NCBI RefSeq assembly: GCF_028294535.1
Contig: NZ_JAQBIE010000018.1
Location: 27,748-91,747, forward strand
DNA length: 64,000 nt
Source: Paracoccus onchidii
GTDB taxonomy: Bacteria > Pseudomonadota > Alphaproteobacteria > Rhodobacterales > Rhodobacteraceae
Reading direction: 5' to 3'
A model generated the notes under the pieces. That model searched no databases, had not been told where the DNA came from, and saw only the letters and a program-made list of their open reading frames with translations. Positions 1-10,750 of the stretch are shown piece by piece. Both the position numbers and the translations under genes were made by a program. How positions within the stretch are numbered: position 1 is the first letter of the stretch; each line of letters opens with the position of its first letter.

Positions 1-159
1 TCACGATCCGGGCCGAATTATGCCCCGATCCTCTGGAATTCGCCTGTCCACCCCGATAGGGGACGGATGGGTGTGGCATTTCGCGATTCGCGCGGAGTGC
101 CGTCGAGAAGAGGCGCAGCCGGTGGCTGCGAGTATTGACAGAGCAAGACGGGGAACCGA

Positions 160-531
160 ATGCCGACAATTCAACAGCTGATCCGCAATCCGCGGCAGCC
201 CAAAGTCAAGCGTTCAAAGTCGATGCATCTGCAGGGCAACCCGCAGAAGCGTGGCGTTTGCACGCGCGTCTACACCACGACGCCGAAGAAACCGAACTCA
301 GCTATGCGTAAGGTGGCAAAGGTCCGCCTGACGAATGGTTTTGAGGTCATCTCCTACATTCCGGGCGAAAAGCACAACCTCCAGGAGCACAGCGTCGTGC
401 TGATCCGTGGCGGCCGTGTAAAAGACCTTCCGGGTGTCCGTTACCACATCCTGCGCGGTGTGCTGGATACCCAGGGCGTCAAAGATCGTCGTCAGCGTCG
501 TTCGAAATACGGCGCGAAGCGTCCGAAGTAA
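160..531 (+). CDS. rpsL: 30S ribosomal protein S12 (uS12)
   Basis: S12 sits at the decoding centre of the 30S subunit. The 123-residue protein has the usual bacterial length and the conserved loops [11 protein letters not shown] and [13 protein letters not shown]. Lys43 and Lys88, positions where streptomycin-resistance changes are known in other bacteria, are both Lys here, so the sequence looks wild type. A GGGGAA Shine-Dalgarno lies just before the ATG. It is the first gene of an str-type operon (rpsL-rpsG-fusA-tuf). Bases 1-159 upstream show no gene that I can identify. Confidence 0.98.
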   Translation: MPTIQQLIRNPRQPKVKRSKSMHLQGNPQKRGVCTRVYTTTPKKPNSAMRKVAKVRLTNGFEVISYIPGEKHNLQEHSVVLIRGGRVKDLPGVRYHILRGVLDTQGVKDRRQRRSKYGAKRPK

Positions 532-543
532 GGAGAGACATCA

Positions 544-1014
544 ATGTCCCGTCGTCACGCCGCTGAAAAGCGCGAAGTCCTGCCCGACGCCAAATTTGGC
601 GATCGCGTGCTGACCAAATTCATGAACAACCTGATGGTTGACGGCAAGAAATCGGTTGCCGAGCGTATCGTCTATAACGCTCTGGACCGTGTCGAGACCC
701 GCCTCAAGCGCGAGCCGGTCGAAGTCTTCCACGAAGCACTCGACAACGTGAAACCTTCGGTCGAAGTCCGTTCGCGCCGCGTTGGTGGTGCAACCTATCA
801 GGTTCCGGTCGAGGTTCGCCCGACCCGCCGTGAGGCACTGGCGATCCGCTGGCTGATCACCGCGGCCAAGAACCGCAACGAAAACACCATGGAAGAACGC
901 CTCGCCGGCGAGCTGGCCGATGCCGTCAATGGCCGCGGCACCGCTGTTAAGAAGCGCGAAGACACCCACAAGATGGCAGACGCGAACAAAGCGTTCAGCC
1001 ATTACCGCTGGTAA
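544..1014 (+). CDS. rpsG: 30S ribosomal protein S7 (uS7)
   Basis: S7 is a primary 16S rRNA binder that nucleates assembly of the 30S head and lines the E site. The 156-residue protein starts [15 protein letters not shown] and carries the family core [12 protein letters not shown] and [13 protein letters not shown], with the normal length for the short bacterial form. It follows rpsL by 12 bases and has the Shine-Dalgarno AAGGAGAG. In other bacteria S7 is the translational repressor of the str operon; no clear S7-binding leader is recognisable here by eye. Confidence 0.98.
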   Translation: MSRRHAAEKREVLPDAKFGDRVLTKFMNNLMVDGKKSVAERIVYNALDRVETRLKREPVEVFHEALDNVKPSVEVRSRRVGGATYQVPVEVRPTRREALAIRWLITAAKNRNENTMEERLAGELADAVNGRGTAVKKREDTHKMADANKAFSHYRW

Positions 1015-1032
1015 CCGGAAGGAAGGCCCTCA

Positions 1033-3156
1033 ATGGCACGCGAGTATCCGCTTACGCGCTATCGGAACTTTGGCATCATGGCTCACATCGATGCCGGCAA
1101 GACCACGATGACCGAGCGCATCCTGTTCTATACCGGTAAGAACCACAAAATCGGCGAAACCCATGACGGTGCCTCGACGATGGACTGGATGGAGCAGGAA
1201 GCCGAGCGCGGCATCACGATCACGTCCGCGGCAACCACCACGTTCTGGCAGCGCCAGGAAGACCCGACTGCCGAGGGCACTTCCGACACGAAGTTCCGCT
1301 TCAACATCATCGACACCCCGGGCCACGTCGACTTCACCATCGAAGTCGAACGCTCGCTGGCCGTTCTGGACGGTGCCGTCGCACTGTTGGACGGTAACGC
1401 CGGTGTCGAGCCGCAGACCGAAACCGTCTGGCGTCAGGCCGACCGCTACAAGGTTCCGCGGCTGGTCTTCGTCAACAAGATGGACAAGATCGGCGCCGAC
1501 TTCTTCAACTGCGTCAAGATGGTCAAGGACCGTACCGGCGGTACGCCTTGCCCGATCGTTCTGCCCATCGGTGCGGAAGACAAGCTTGAAGGCATCATCG
1601 ACCTGATCAAGATGGAAGAGTGGGTCTGGAAGGGTGAAGACCTTGGCGCAAGCTGGGTTCGTCAACCGATCCGCGAAGATCTGCAGGACATGGCCGACGA
1701 ATGGCGCAACAACATGATCGAGCTTGCCGTCGAGCAAGACGATGATGCGATGGAAGCCTATCTGGAAGGCAACGAGCCTGACGAAGCGACCCTGCGTCAG
1801 TTGATCCGTAAAGGCACTCTGTCGCTGTCCTTCTTCCCGATGCTGGCTGGCTCGGCGTTCAAGAACAAGGGTGTGCAGCCGCTGCTGAACGCCGTCATCG
1901 ACTTCCTGCCCGGTCCGCAAGACGTGCCGACGCTGATGGGCTTCTCGCCCGACGATGAATCGGAAACCCGCAACATCGCCCGTCCGGCAGACGATGCAGA
2001 GCCTTTCTCGGCTCTGGCGTTCAAGATCATGAACGACCCCTTCGTCGGCTCGCTGACCTTCACCCGCATCTATTCGGGCACGGTCAAGAAGGGCGATACG
2101 ATGCTGAACTCGACCAAGGGCAAGCGCGAGCGTGTCGGTCGGATGATGCTGATGCACGCCATCAACCGTGAAGAGATCGAAGAAGCCTATGCAGGCGACA
2201 TCATCGCGCTTGCAGGCCTGAAGGAAACGACCACGGGCGACACGCTGAGCGATCCGTCCAAGCAGGTCGTTCTGGAAACCATGACCTTCCCCGATCCCGT
2301 TATCGAGATCGCGGTCGAGCCGAAATCCAAGGCTGACCAGGAAAAAATGGGTCTGGCACTTCAGCGTCTGGCCGCCGAAGATCCGTCCTTCCGCGTCGAA
2401 ACCGATCTGGAATCGGGTCAGACGATCATGAAGGGCATGGGCGAACTTCACCTCGACATCCTGGTCGACCGCATGAAGCGCGAGTTCAAGGTCGAGGCGA
2501 ATATCGGTGCGCCGCAGGTGGCCTATCGCGAAACCATCTCGTCGGAAGCCGAGATCGACTACACGCACAAGAAACAAACCGGTGGTACCGGCCAGTTCGC
2601 CCGCGTGAAGCTGATCATCACCCCGACCGAGCCGGGCGAAGGCTACAGCTTTGAAAGCCGTATCGTTGGTGGTTCCGTTCCCAAGGAATACATCCCGGGT
2701 GTCGAAAAAGGCATCAAGTCGGTGATGGATTCGGGTCCGCTGGCGGGCTTCCCCGTGATCGACTTCAAGGTTGCACTGATCGACGGTGCCTTCCACGACG
2801 TCGACTCGTCGGTCCTGGCCTTCGAAATCGCCTCGCGCGCAGCAATGCGTGAAGGTCTTCGCAAGGCGGGTGCGAAACTGCTGGAACCGATCATGAAGGT
2901 CGAAGTCGTGACGCCGGAAGAATATACCGGTTCGATCATCGGCGACCTGACCAGCCGTCGCGGCATGGTTCGCGGGCAGGATGCACGTGGCAACGCCAAC
3001 GTCATCGACGCCTTCGTTCCGCTGGCCAACATGTTCGGCTACATCAACAACCTGCGTTCGATGTCGTCGGGCCGTGCGGTGTTCACCATGCAGTTCGACC
3101 ACTACGAGGGCGTGCCGCAGAACATCTCGGACGAGATCCAGAAGAAATACGCATAA
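1033..3156 (+). CDS. fusA: Elongation factor G
   Basis: EF-G is the GTPase that drives ribosomal translocation and, with RRF, subunit recycling. The 707-residue protein shows G1 AHIDAGKTT near residue 17, the switch II region DTPGHVDF, G4 NKMDKIGAD, then domains II to V ending in the fold that reaches the decoding site. Length matches bacterial EF-G. It starts 18 bases after rpsG behind a GGAAGGA ribosome binding site. Long reading frames on the other strand are shadows of this highly biased gene. Confidence 0.98.
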   Translation: MAREYPLTRYRNFGIMAHIDAGKTTMTERILFYTGKNHKIGETHDGASTMDWMEQEAERGITITSAATTTFWQRQEDPTAEGTSDTKFRFNIIDTPGHVDFTIEVERSLAVLDGAVALLDGNAGVEPQTETVWRQADRYKVPRLVFVNKMDKIGADFFNCVKMVKDRTGGTPCPIVLPIGAEDKLEGIIDLIKMEEWVWKGEDLGASWVRQPIREDLQDMADEWRNNMIELAVEQDDDAMEAYLEGNEPDEATLRQLIRKGTLSLSFFPMLAGSAFKNKGVQPLLNAVIDFLPGPQDVPTLMGFSPDDESETRNIARPADDAEPFSALAFKIMNDPFVGSLTFTRIYSGTVKKGDTMLNSTKGKRERVGRMMLMHAINREEIEEAYAGDIIALAGLKETTTGDTLSDPSKQVVLETMTFPDPVIEIAVEPKSKADQEKMGLALQRLAAEDPSFRVETDLESGQTIMKGMGELHLDILVDRMKREFKVEANIGAPQVAYRETISSEAEIDYTHKKQTGGTGQFARVKLIITPTEPGEGYSFESRIVGGSVPKEYIPGVEKGIKSVMDSGPLAGFPVIDFKVALIDGAFHDVDSSVLAFEIASRAAMREGLRKAGAKLLEPIMKVEVVTPEEYTGSIIGDLTSRRGMVRGQDARGNANVIDAFVPLANMFGYINNLRSMSSGRAVFTMQFDHYEGVPQNISDEIQKKYA

Positions 3157-3160
3157 GGGC

Positions 3161-3214
3161 GGTGCGCTTCGGCGCACCCTACCACCTCACGTAGGGTGCG
3201 TGCTTGCACGCACC
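3161..3214 (+). other. Two GC hairpins between fusA and tuf
   Basis: The 80-base fusA-tuf gap holds two strong hairpins. The first has a 7-bp stem GGTGCGC/GCGCACC closing a TTCG tetraloop (3161-3178). The second has arms GGTGCGTGC/GCACGCACC (3195-3203 and 3206-3214). Neither is followed by a T run, so they are not ordinary terminators. They share the GGTGCG core and could be a REP-like repeat, an mRNA processing site or a stabiliser that lets tuf outrun fusA. Confidence 0.6.
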
Positions 3215-3236
3215 GTCACATGAAAAGGAGCCAATC

Positions 3237-4412
<1,176 letters not shown>

Positions 4413-4432
4413 TCCGCAAGGATATCGCGAAA

Positions 4433-4462
4433 GAGGGGCCGTCCGGATGGGCGGCCCCTTTG
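4433..4462 (+). terminator. Rho-independent terminator after tuf
   Basis: GGGGCCG (4435-4441) pairs with CGGCCCC (4452-4458) around a 10-base loop, with upstream A-rich and downstream TTTG sequence. It lies 20 bases after the tuf stop and would end the str operon before the oxygenase gene. Confidence 0.75.
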
Positions 4463-4567
4463 CGTTGAAAACAACGACAAACAAATCAGAAAATCAAAAA
4501 AAAACGGATCCCGAGGGTCGCCTTAACCTTGCGGCAAAAAAACTTCGTTCTCTTGTGATCCCGTTCT

Positions 4568-5449
4568 ATGATACCGGACGATTCGGTAACTAATGAATGG
4601 TATGATTGCATGACCGGCCCCACCTATCCGATGGACCCTGATACCTATCTGGCAGACAACAAGAAAGCCGCTGAAATCGGCGGTAAATTTGCCGAGGAAT
4701 ATCAAAGCGGCCAACCTTATAATCACATCTGCATCGACAATTTTCTTGATGAGAAGCTGATCGATCAGGTGAAAGCAGATCTGATGGTGTTGCCGGAAGC
4801 GGAAACCAGCTTCAATCGCGCGCAGGAACGGCTGAAAACCTCGTATGTCCCCGAGCGCCTGCCCAAGGGCACCCGTGACCTGTTCTATGCCTTGAACTCG
4901 CGTCCCTTCTTGCTGTTCCTCGAACAGATGACCGGAATCAAGGGGTTGATTCCCGACCCCTATTTTATTGGCGCGGGCATTCACAAAACCCAGAATGGTG
5001 GCCATCTCGACATCCACGCGGATTTCAACCTGCATGGGCCGATGCAACTGGAACGCCGGCTGAACGTGCTGATCTATCTGAACGACGATTGGAAGGAAGA
5101 GTGGGGCGGCTGTTTCGAGATCTGGAACAATGACATGACCCAGATGGTCAAGCGTTTCGCCCCGCTACGCAATCGGATGGTTTGCTTCAGCACCAGTTCG
5201 ACCAGCATGCATGGCAATCCGGAGCCGGTAAACCACCCCGAAGGCGAGCCGCGCCAATCCATCGCCCTGTATTATTACACCGCGACCTGGGATGAGAGCC
5301 GCAAGGAACACGGGACCATCTTCAAGCCTCGTCCCGGCAGTGTCGATGACGCGGACCGCGCTTCGAAACGCCATGAATTCGTCAAGGATCTGTTGCCGCC
5401 CGCGCTGCATCGCAAGATTGGCCACCGGCTTCGCCGTATCGGATTATAG
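4568..5449 (+). CDS. 2-oxoglutarate/Fe(II)-dependent oxygenase, prolyl-hydroxylase-like
   Basis: This is a double-stranded beta-helix dioxygenase, a family that couples 2-oxoglutarate decarboxylation to hydroxylation of a substrate. With the ATG at 4568, the iron triad reads His150-x-Asp152 (DIHADF) and His215 (SMHGNP), and Arg229 (RQSIALYYY) is the expected 2-oxoglutarate binder. All key residues are intact. The start is uncertain: in-frame ATGs at 4610 and 4631 are alternatives and none has a good ribosome binding site. It stands alone between the tuf terminator and the rpsJ promoter. Close relatives elsewhere often sit in glycan gene clusters, so the substrate is unknown; a protein target in translation is an inference from location only. 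Confidence 0.85.
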   Translation: MIPDDSVTNEWYDCMTGPTYPMDPDTYLADNKKAAEIGGKFAEEYQSGQPYNHICIDNFLDEKLIDQVKADLMVLPEAETSFNRAQERLKTSYVPERLPKGTRDLFYALNSRPFLLFLEQMTGIKGLIPDPYFIGAGIHKTQNGGHLDIHADFNLHGPMQLERRLNVLIYLNDDWKEEWGGCFEIWNNDMTQMVKRFAPLRNRMVCFSTSSTSMHGNPEPVNHPEGEPRQSIALYYYTATWDESRKEHGTIFKPRPGSVDDADRASKRHEFVKDLLPPALHRKIGHRLRRIGL

Positions 5450-5480
5450 GCGATCTGCGCCTGAGCCAGGGCGTGCATTA

Positions 5481-5517
5481 CAGGCCCCGAATTTCAGGCC
5501 CCGAAATTCAGGCCCGG
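5481..5517 (+). repeat. Short tandem repeat, 14-bp unit
   Basis: The unit CAGGCCCCGAATTT (5481-5494) is followed by CAGGCCCCGAAATT (5495-5508) and a partial third copy CAGGCCCGG (5509-5517). It lies just upstream of the putative S10-operon promoter and could be a protein-binding array or neutral slippage. Confidence 0.6.
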
Positions 5518-5523
5518 ACCGGG

Positions 5524-5552
5524 TTGACAGAAATCGACGGCGCGGGCATAAG
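5524..5552 (+). promoter_or_regulatory. Putative sigma-70-type promoter of the S10 operon
   Basis: A perfect -35 TTGACA (5524-5529) is separated by 17 bases from CATAAG (5547-5552), a 4/6 match to TATAAT. The start site would be near 5559, giving a leader of about 155 bases before rpsJ that contains the hairpin at 5605-5640. Confidence 0.6.
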
Positions 5553-5604
5553 CGGCCATCGCAGCGGTCCGGCCTGTAACTGGAAAGAATCGCTTGCAGT
5601 AAAC

Positions 5605-5640
5605 GAGGTCGCCCGATATAGGGCGGCCTCGCTATTTTTT
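5605..5640 (+). terminator. Terminator or attenuator in the S10 leader
   Basis: GAGGTCGCCC (5605-5614) pairs with GGGCGGCCTC (5621-5630), one G-U pair included, with a 6-base loop and a TTTTTT tail at 5635-5640. It may end the oxygenase transcript. Because a good promoter lies just before it, it may instead act as an attenuator of the ribosomal operon. The E. coli S10 leader is controlled by L4 through a comparable hairpin; whether L4 acts here is not known. Confidence 0.7.
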
Positions 5641-5713
5641 ACGGTTCGACGCTGGCGATGCGTGGTGTGTTGTCAGCCTCTCAACTGGAACTCCCCGTCT
5701 AGAGGGATGACGT

Positions 5714-6022
5714 ATGCAAAGCCAAAACATCCGTATCCGGCTGAAGGCGTTCGATTACCGCGTGCTGGATGCAAGCACCCAGGAAATCGTCAACACCGCC
5801 AAGCGCACCGGCGCGACCGTTCGCGGCCCGATTCCGCTGCCGAACAAGATCGAGAAATTCACCGTTCTGCGTGGTCCGCATATCGACAAGAAATCGCGCG
5901 ACCAGTGGGAAATCCGCACGCACAAGCGTCTGCTGGACATCGTTGACCCGACGCCGCAGACCGTTGACGCCCTGATGAAGCTCGACCTCGCCGCCGGCGT
6001 TGACGTCGAGATCAAAGTCTAA
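5714..6022 (+). CDS. rpsJ: 30S ribosomal protein S10 (uS10)
   Basis: S10 is a 30S head protein and also partners NusB in transcription antitermination. The 102-residue protein has the complete fold, with [14 protein letters not shown] near the start, [24 protein letters not shown] in the middle and the ending VDVEIKV. It is the first gene of the S10 cluster and is followed by rplC after 12 bases. Confidence 0.98.
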   Translation: MQSQNIRIRLKAFDYRVLDASTQEIVNTAKRTGATVRGPIPLPNKIEKFTVLRGPHIDKKSRDQWEIRTHKRLLDIVDPTPQTVDALMKLDLAAGVDVEIKV

Positions 6023-6034
6023 GGGGGACGAAAC

Positions 6035-6898
6035 ATGCTGCGTACTGGTGTTATCGCCAAGAAACTGGGCATGACCCGGCTGTTCCTCGAGGATGGCCGT
6101 CAGGTTCCGGTGACCGTCCTGCAACTGGACAATCTGCAAGTCGTGGCTCAGCGCACGTCCGAAGTTGACGGCTATACCGCCGTTCAGCTGGGCGCCGGCG
6201 TTGCCAAGGCCAAGCGCACGACCGCCGCAATGCGCGGTCACTTTGCCAAGGCTTCGGTTGCTCCCAAGCGCAAGATCGCGGAATTCCGCGTTGCCGAAGA
6301 AAACCTGATCAATGTCGGTGAGGAAATCACGGCTGACCACTATTTCGAAGGTCAGTTCGTCGACATCGCCGGCACCTCGATCGGTAAGGGCTTTGCGGGT
6401 GCCATGAAGCGCCACAACTTTGGTGGTCTGCGCGCCTCGCACGGCGTGTCGATCAGCCACCGCTCGCACGGTTCGACCGGTCAGTGTCAGGATCCGGGCA
6501 AGGTCTTCAAGGGCAAGAAAATGGCTGGTCACCTGGGTGCCGTGCGCGTCACGACCCAGAACCTGCAGGTTGTCCGCACCGACGCCGACCGTGGCCTGAT
6601 CATGGTCAAGGGCTCGGTTCCGGGTTCGAAAGGTGGCTGGGTCACCGTCAAGGACGCCGTCAAGAAAGTCCTGCCCGAGAACGTGATCTTCCCTGCGGCT
6701 CTGAAATCCGCTGCGGATGAAGCCAAGCGTTTGGCCGAAGAAGCTGCTGCACAAGCCGCTGCCGAGGAAGAGGCCGCCCGTCAGGCAGCCGAAGCCGAAG
6801 CCGCCGCCGCTGAAGAAGCTGCGCTGAAGGAAGCCGAAGCCTCGATCGAGGCTGAAAAGGCAACCGACGGCGCTGCTGCGCCGGAAGGAGACAAGTGA
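6035..6898 (+). CDS. rplC: 50S ribosomal protein L3 (uL3) with a long Ala/Glu tail
   Basis: L3 binds 23S rRNA early in assembly and reaches toward the peptidyl transferase centre. The core runs from [15 protein letters not shown] to about residue 225 and includes the loop GHRSHGS-like segment [17 protein letters not shown] and [14 protein letters not shown]. At 287 residues it is about 70 longer than E. coli L3; the extra part is a low-complexity Ala/Glu-rich C-terminal tail, also typical of related alphaproteobacteria. Its stop overlaps the rplD start (ATGA). Confidence 0.97.
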   Translation: MLRTGVIAKKLGMTRLFLEDGRQVPVTVLQLDNLQVVAQRTSEVDGYTAVQLGAGVAKAKRTTAAMRGHFAKASVAPKRKIAEFRVAEENLINVGEEITADHYFEGQFVDIAGTSIGKGFAGAMKRHNFGGLRASHGVSISHRSHGSTGQCQDPGKVFKGKKMAGHLGAVRVTTQNLQVVRTDADRGLIMVKGSVPGSKGGWVTVKDAVKKVLPENVIFPAALKSAADEAKRLAEEAAAQAAAEEEAARQAAEAEAAAAEEAALKEAEASIEAEKATDGAAAPEGDK

Positions 6899-7518
6899 TG
6901 AAACTTGATGTGATCAAGCTGGATTCCGGCAAAGCCGGATCGATCGATCTGGCCGACGACGTGTTCGGCCTGGCGCCGCGCGGCGATCTGCTACAGCGCG
7001 TTGTTCGCTGGCAGCGCGCCAAGGCGCAGGCAGGTACACACTCGGTTCTGACCAAATCCGAGGTCAGCTACTCGACCAAGAAGATCTATCGCCAAAAGGG
7101 CACCGGCGGCGCGCGTCACGGTTCCAAGAAGGCGCCGATCTTCCGTCACGGTGGTGTCTACAAAGGGCCGACCCCGCGTTCGCATGCGTTCGATCTGCCC
7201 AAGAAGGTCCGCGCCCTGGGCCTGAAGCACGCGTTGTCGGCAAAAGCCACCGCAGGTGAGCTGGTCGTGGTCGAGGATCTGAACCTGACCGACGCCAAGA
7301 CCTCGGCAGTCGCCAAGGCCGTCAAGGAAAACGGTTGGAAGCGTGTGCTGGTGATCGACGGTGCCGAAGTCAACGAAGGCTTCGCCCGTGCCGCGCGCAA
7401 CATCGAAGGCGTGGACATCCTGCCTTCGATGGGTGCCAATGTCTATGACATCCTGAAGCGTGATACCCTTGTCATCACGCGGGCTGGTGTCGAAGCTCTG
7501 GAGGCTCGCCTGAAATGA
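6898..7518 (+). CDS. rplD: 50S ribosomal protein L4 (uL4)
   Basis: L4 binds domain I of 23S rRNA and its extended loop lines the exit tunnel. The 206-residue protein has the loop region [17 protein letters not shown] and PFF-like [19 protein letters not shown]. The ATG at 6898 overlaps the rplC TGA; a GTG one codon upstream is less likely. In E. coli L4 also represses the S10 operon. Its last codons overlap rplW by 4 bases, so the genes are translationally coupled. Confidence 0.98.
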   Translation: MKLDVIKLDSGKAGSIDLADDVFGLAPRGDLLQRVVRWQRAKAQAGTHSVLTKSEVSYSTKKIYRQKGTGGARHGSKKAPIFRHGGVYKGPTPRSHAFDLPKKVRALGLKHALSAKATAGELVVVEDLNLTDAKTSAVAKAVKENGWKRVLVIDGAEVNEGFARAARNIEGVDILPSMGANVYDILKRDTLVITRAGVEALEARLK

Positions 7519-7811
7519 GCGCGAAACCCGAACATTACGATGTGATCGTCAAGCCGATCATCACCGAAAAAGCCACGCTGGCTTCGGAAAACAACGGCGT
7601 TGTTTTCCAGGTGACCAACGACTCGACCAAGCCTCAGATCAAGGAAGCCGTCGAGACCCTGTTTGGCGTCAAGGTAAAGGCCGTGAACACGACCATTACC
7701 AAAGGCAAGCAAAAGCGTTTCCGCGGCCAGCTTGGCCGTCGCAGCGACGTCAAGAAAGCCTATGTGACCCTCGAAGAGGGGAACACTATCGACGTCTCGA
7801 CCGGACTTTGA
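7515..7811 (+). CDS. rplW: 50S ribosomal protein L23 (uL23)
   Basis: L23 lies at the tunnel exit and is the docking point for trigger factor and SRP. The 98-residue protein has the family signature [12 protein letters not shown] near the N-terminus and the [10 protein letters not shown] ending region. The start overlaps rplD. A 96-base gap with a strong hairpin follows before rplB. Confidence 0.97.
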   Translation: MSAKPEHYDVIVKPIITEKATLASENNGVVFQVTNDSTKPQIKEAVETLFGVKVKAVNTTITKGKQKRFRGQLGRRSDVKKAYVTLEEGNTIDVSTGL

Positions 7812-7826
7812 TAGTAGATCGCGAAT

Positions 7827-7855
7827 CTGCGGCCCCGGACTATCCGGGGCCGCAG
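7827..7855 (+). other. Intra-operon 13-bp perfect hairpin between rplW and rplB
   Basis: Arms CTGCGGCCCCGGA (7827-7839) and TCCGGGGCCGCAG (7843-7855) are exactly complementary with a 3-base centre. The following bases GTCATTTTG give only a weak T run. It may be a partial terminator, a processing signal or an mRNA stability element inside the S10 cluster. Confidence 0.65.
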
Positions 7856-7907
7856 GTCATTTTGAAGAAACGGACCACCTCGGTCCAAAGCAACGGAAGA
7901 CAGAAAG

Positions 7908-8747
7908 ATGGCATTGAAGTCGTATAAACCGACGACGCCTGGCCAGCGCGGGCTGGTTCTGATCGACCGTTCGGAGCTTTGGAAAGGTCGCCCGGTCAAG
8001 GCCCTCACGGAAGGCTTGACCAAGAAAGGCGGCCGGAACAACACCGGACGGATCACCATGCGCCGCAAAGGCGGCGGGGCAAAGCGCCTGTATCGCATCG
8101 TCGATTTCAAGCGCAACAAATTCGACGTGACCGCGGTGGTCGAGCGGATCGAATACGATCCCAACCGGACCGCATTCATCGCGTTGGTCAGCTATGAAGA
8201 CGGCGAGCGCGCCTATATCCTTGCGCCGCAGCGTCTGGCAGTCGGCGACAAGATCGTTGCAGGCACCAAGGTCGACGTGAAACCCGGCAACGCCATGCCT
8301 TTCAGCGGCATGCCGATCGGTACGATCGTGCACAATGTCGAGCTGAAGCCCGGCAAAGGCGGCCAGATCGCACGTTCCGCCGGCACCTATGCGCAGTTCG
8401 TCGGTCGTGATGGCGGTTACGCGCAGATCCGCCTGTCCTCGGGCGAATTGCGCCTGGTGCGTCAGGAATGCATGGCCACCATCGGTGCCGTGTCGAATGC
8501 CGACCATTCGAACCAGAACCTCGGCAAGGCCGGCCGCAACCGCCACAAGGGCATCCGCCCGAGCGTTCGCGGCGTTTCGATGAACCCGATCGACCACCCC
8601 CATGGTGGTGGTGAGGGCCGCACTTCGGGTGGCCGCACGCCGGTTACGCCTTGGGGTAAAGACACCAAGGGCAAGAAAACCCGCAGCAACAAGGCGACCG
8701 ACAAGTATATTCTGCGGTCGCGTCACGCGAAGAAGAAGGGGCGTTAA
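7908..8747 (+). CDS. rplB: 50S ribosomal protein L2 (uL2)
   Basis: L2 joins the subunits and supports peptidyl transfer. The 279-residue protein starts [15 protein letters not shown] and includes [15 protein letters not shown], the 23S-binding [20 protein letters not shown] region and the conserved [19 protein letters not shown] near the C-terminus that holds the functionally critical His of the family. Length is normal. Confidence 0.98.
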   Translation: MALKSYKPTTPGQRGLVLIDRSELWKGRPVKALTEGLTKKGGRNNTGRITMRRKGGGAKRLYRIVDFKRNKFDVTAVVERIEYDPNRTAFIALVSYEDGERAYILAPQRLAVGDKIVAGTKVDVKPGNAMPFSGMPIGTIVHNVELKPGKGGQIARSAGTYAQFVGRDGGYAQIRLSSGELRLVRQECMATIGAVSNADHSNQNLGKAGRNRHKGIRPSVRGVSMNPIDHPHGGGEGRTSGGRTPVTPWGKDTKGKKTRSNKATDKYILRSRHAKKKGR

Positions 8748-8750
8748 CCA

Positions 8751-9029
8751 ATGGCACGTTCTGTTTGGAAGGGCCCCTTTGTTGACGCCTATGTGCTCAA
8801 GAAAGCGGAAAAAGCCCGCGAGGCGGGGAAATCCGACGTTATCAAGATCTGGTCGCGTCGTTCCACCATCCTGCCGCAATTTGTCGGCCTGACCTTTGGT
8901 GTCTATAACGGGCAGAAGCATATCCCCGTTGCCATCACCGAAGACATGATCGGCCAGAAATTCGGTGAATATTCGCCCACCCGGACCTATTACGGTCACG
9001 CGGCGGACAAGAAAGCCAAGAGGAAGTAA
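8751..9029 (+). CDS. rpsS: 30S ribosomal protein S19 (uS19)
   Basis: S19 is a 30S head protein that contacts S13 and the A-site finger. The 92-residue protein has [13 protein letters not shown] at the start, [18 protein letters not shown] in the core and the [22 protein letters not shown] ending. It starts three bases after the rplB stop. Confidence 0.98.
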   Translation: MARSVWKGPFVDAYVLKKAEKAREAGKSDVIKIWSRRSTILPQFVGLTFGVYNGQKHIPVAITEDMIGQKFGEYSPTRTYYGHAADKKAKRK

Positions 9030-9034
9030 TCGTC

Positions 9035-9415
9035 ATGGGTAAGGAACAGAATCCGCGCCGCGTGGCGGAGAACGAAGCGTTCGCCAAGATCAAGATGCTT
9101 CGCACCTCGCCGCAAAAGCTGAACCTTGTGGCTCAGCTGATCCGGGGCAAGAAAGTCGACAAGGCGCTGTCCGACCTGACTTTCTCGCACAAGCGTATCG
9201 CTGGTGACGTGAAGAAATGCCTTCAGTCCGCCATCGCGAATGCCGAGAACAACCACGGTCTGGACGTTGACAACCTGGTTGTCGCCGAAGCCTGGGTTGG
9301 CAAGAACCTGGTGATGAAGCGTGGCCGTCCGCGGGCACGTGGCCGCTATGGCAAGATCATGAAGCCGTTTTCGGAAATCACCATCAAGGTGCGCCAAGTC
9401 GAGGAGCAAGCGTAA
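9035..9415 (+). CDS. rplV: 50S ribosomal protein L22 (uL22)
   Basis: L22 spans all domains of 23S rRNA and its beta-hairpin narrows the exit tunnel. The 126-residue protein shows [19 protein letters not shown] and the hairpin segment [21 protein letters not shown]. The stop overlaps the rpsC start (TAATG). Confidence 0.97.
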   Translation: MGKEQNPRRVAENEAFAKIKMLRTSPQKLNLVAQLIRGKKVDKALSDLTFSHKRIAGDVKKCLQSAIANAENNHGLDVDNLVVAEAWVGKNLVMKRGRPRARGRYGKIMKPFSEITIKVRQVEEQA

Positions 9416-10125
9416 TGGGTCAGAAGGTTAACCCGATCGGGATGCGCCTCCAGGTCAACCGCACCTGGGACAGCCGTTGGTATGCCGACGACAAGGAATA
9501 TGGCGATCTGCTGCTTGAAGACCTGAAGATTCGGGAATTCATCAAGAAAGAAGCAAAGCAGGCCGGCATCAGCCGTGTCATCATCGAGCGTCCGCACAAG
9601 AAATGCCGCGTGACCATTCACGCCGCACGTCCCGGCGTGATCATCGGCAAAAAAGGCGCCGATATCGAAGTGCTGCGCAAGAAGCTTGGCGCATTCACCA
9701 GTTCGGAACTGCACCTGAACATCGTCGAAGTCCGCAAGCCGGAAATCGACGCTGCCCTGGTTGCGGAATCGATCGCTCAGCAGCTGGAGCGCCGTGTGTC
9801 GTTCCGTCGCGCGATGAAGCGTTCGGTCCAGAACGCCATGCGCATGGGCGCGTTGGGCATTCGTGTGAACGTTGCCGGTCGTCTGGGCGGTGCCGAGATC
9901 GCACGGACCGAATGGTATCGCGAAGGCCGTGTGCCGCTGCACACCCTGCGCGCCGACATCGATTACGCGCTGTGCGAAGCCTCGACCCCTTACGGGATCA
10001 TCGGGGTGAAAGTGTGGATCTTCAAGGGCGAGATCATGGAGCATGACCCGCAGGCTCGCGACCGCAAGGCCGCCGAGGCTCAGGAAGGTCCGGCTCCGCG
10101 TGGTCCGCGCCGCGACGCCCGGTAA
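9415..10125 (+). CDS. rpsC: 30S ribosomal protein S3 (uS3)
   Basis: S3 forms part of the mRNA entry tunnel and helicase site. The 236-residue protein has the N-terminal [18 protein letters not shown], a KH domain with the motif [17 protein letters not shown] and the C-terminal domain with [13 protein letters not shown] short Arg/Pro-rich tail ends the protein. Confidence 0.98.
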   Translation: MGQKVNPIGMRLQVNRTWDSRWYADDKEYGDLLLEDLKIREFIKKEAKQAGISRVIIERPHKKCRVTIHAARPGVIIGKKGADIEVLRKKLGAFTSSELHLNIVEVRKPEIDAALVAESIAQQLERRVSFRRAMKRSVQNAMRMGALGIRVNVAGRLGGAEIARTEWYREGRVPLHTLRADIDYALCEASTPYGIIGVKVWIFKGEIMEHDPQARDRKAAEAQEGPAPRGPRRDAR

Positions 10126-10137
10126 GGAGAACGACAA

Positions 10138-10551
10138 ATGCTGCAACCGAAACGGACGAAGTTCCGCAAACAGCACAAGGGCCGGATTCATGGCAACGCA
10201 AAGGGCGGCTTCGAGCTGAACTTTGGTTCCTTTGCCCTGAAAGCTGTCGAGCCCGAGCGCGTCACCGCGCGCCAGATCGAAGCGGCGCGCCGCGCGATCA
10301 CCCGCCACATGAAGCGTCAAGGCCGCGTCTGGATCCGGATTTTCCCGGATCTGCCCGTGTCCTCGAAGCCGACCGAAGTGCGGATGGGTAAAGGTAAGGG
10401 TTCTGTCGATTTCTGGGCCGCCCGGGTTCACCCCGGCCGGATCATGTTCGAGATCGACGGCGTTTCCGACACCATCGCCCGCGAGGCTCTGCGCCTGGGT
10501 GCGATGAAGCTGCCGGTCCAGACCCGTATCGTCGAGCGCGAAGACTGGTAA
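10138..10551 (+). CDS. rplP: 50S ribosomal protein L16 (uL16)
   Basis: L16 organises the A site of the 50S subunit. The 137-residue protein begins [19 protein letters not shown] and has the [15 protein letters not shown] signature followed by [11 protein letters not shown]. Normal length. It is followed by a 199-base gap that contains a hairpin before rpmC. L16 is the known target of a different 2-oxoglutarate oxygenase (YcfD) in E. coli. Confidence 0.98.
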   Translation: MLQPKRTKFRKQHKGRIHGNAKGGFELNFGSFALKAVEPERVTARQIEAARRAITRHMKRQGRVWIRIFPDLPVSSKPTEVRMGKGKGSVDFWAARVHPGRIMFEIDGVSDTIAREALRLGAMKLPVQTRIVEREDW

Positions 10552-10583
10552 GATCGGGGCGACAGCCCGATTGAGAAAAAACG

Positions 10584-10609
10584 AGCCCCGCCGGTGTGTC
10601 GGCGGGGCT
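10584..10609 (+). terminator. Possible internal terminator between rplP and rpmC
   Basis: AGCCCCGCC (10584-10592) and GGCGGGGCT (10601-10609) form a perfect 9-bp stem with an 8-base loop, preceded by an A-rich run and followed by TAGAATTT. It could terminate part of the transcripts in mid-operon. No clear new promoter was recognised in the 140 bases that follow. Confidence 0.55.
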
Positions 10610-10750
10610 TAGAATTTCCCGACAAGGGGAAAAGGGCTTGCCAAGCGGGGATTGTCCCTGTATGGGCAGGCCTTCATCACGAAACTCCACCGGAATCAGG
10701 GTGGCCCGGACAATCCGGGGCTCTCCGGTGATGTTGGAAAGGACATGCGC

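Noticed and set aside
134..139. TTGACA just upstream of rpsL
   Set aside because: A -10 element at the right distance would fall on the rpsL start codon. It is probably a chance match.
1030..3177. A 715-codon open frame antisense to fusA, and similar long antisense frames over tuf, cysI and the uvrD gene
   Set aside because: These are codon-bias shadows in a GC-rich genome. They have no recognisable domains and the sense genes are certain.
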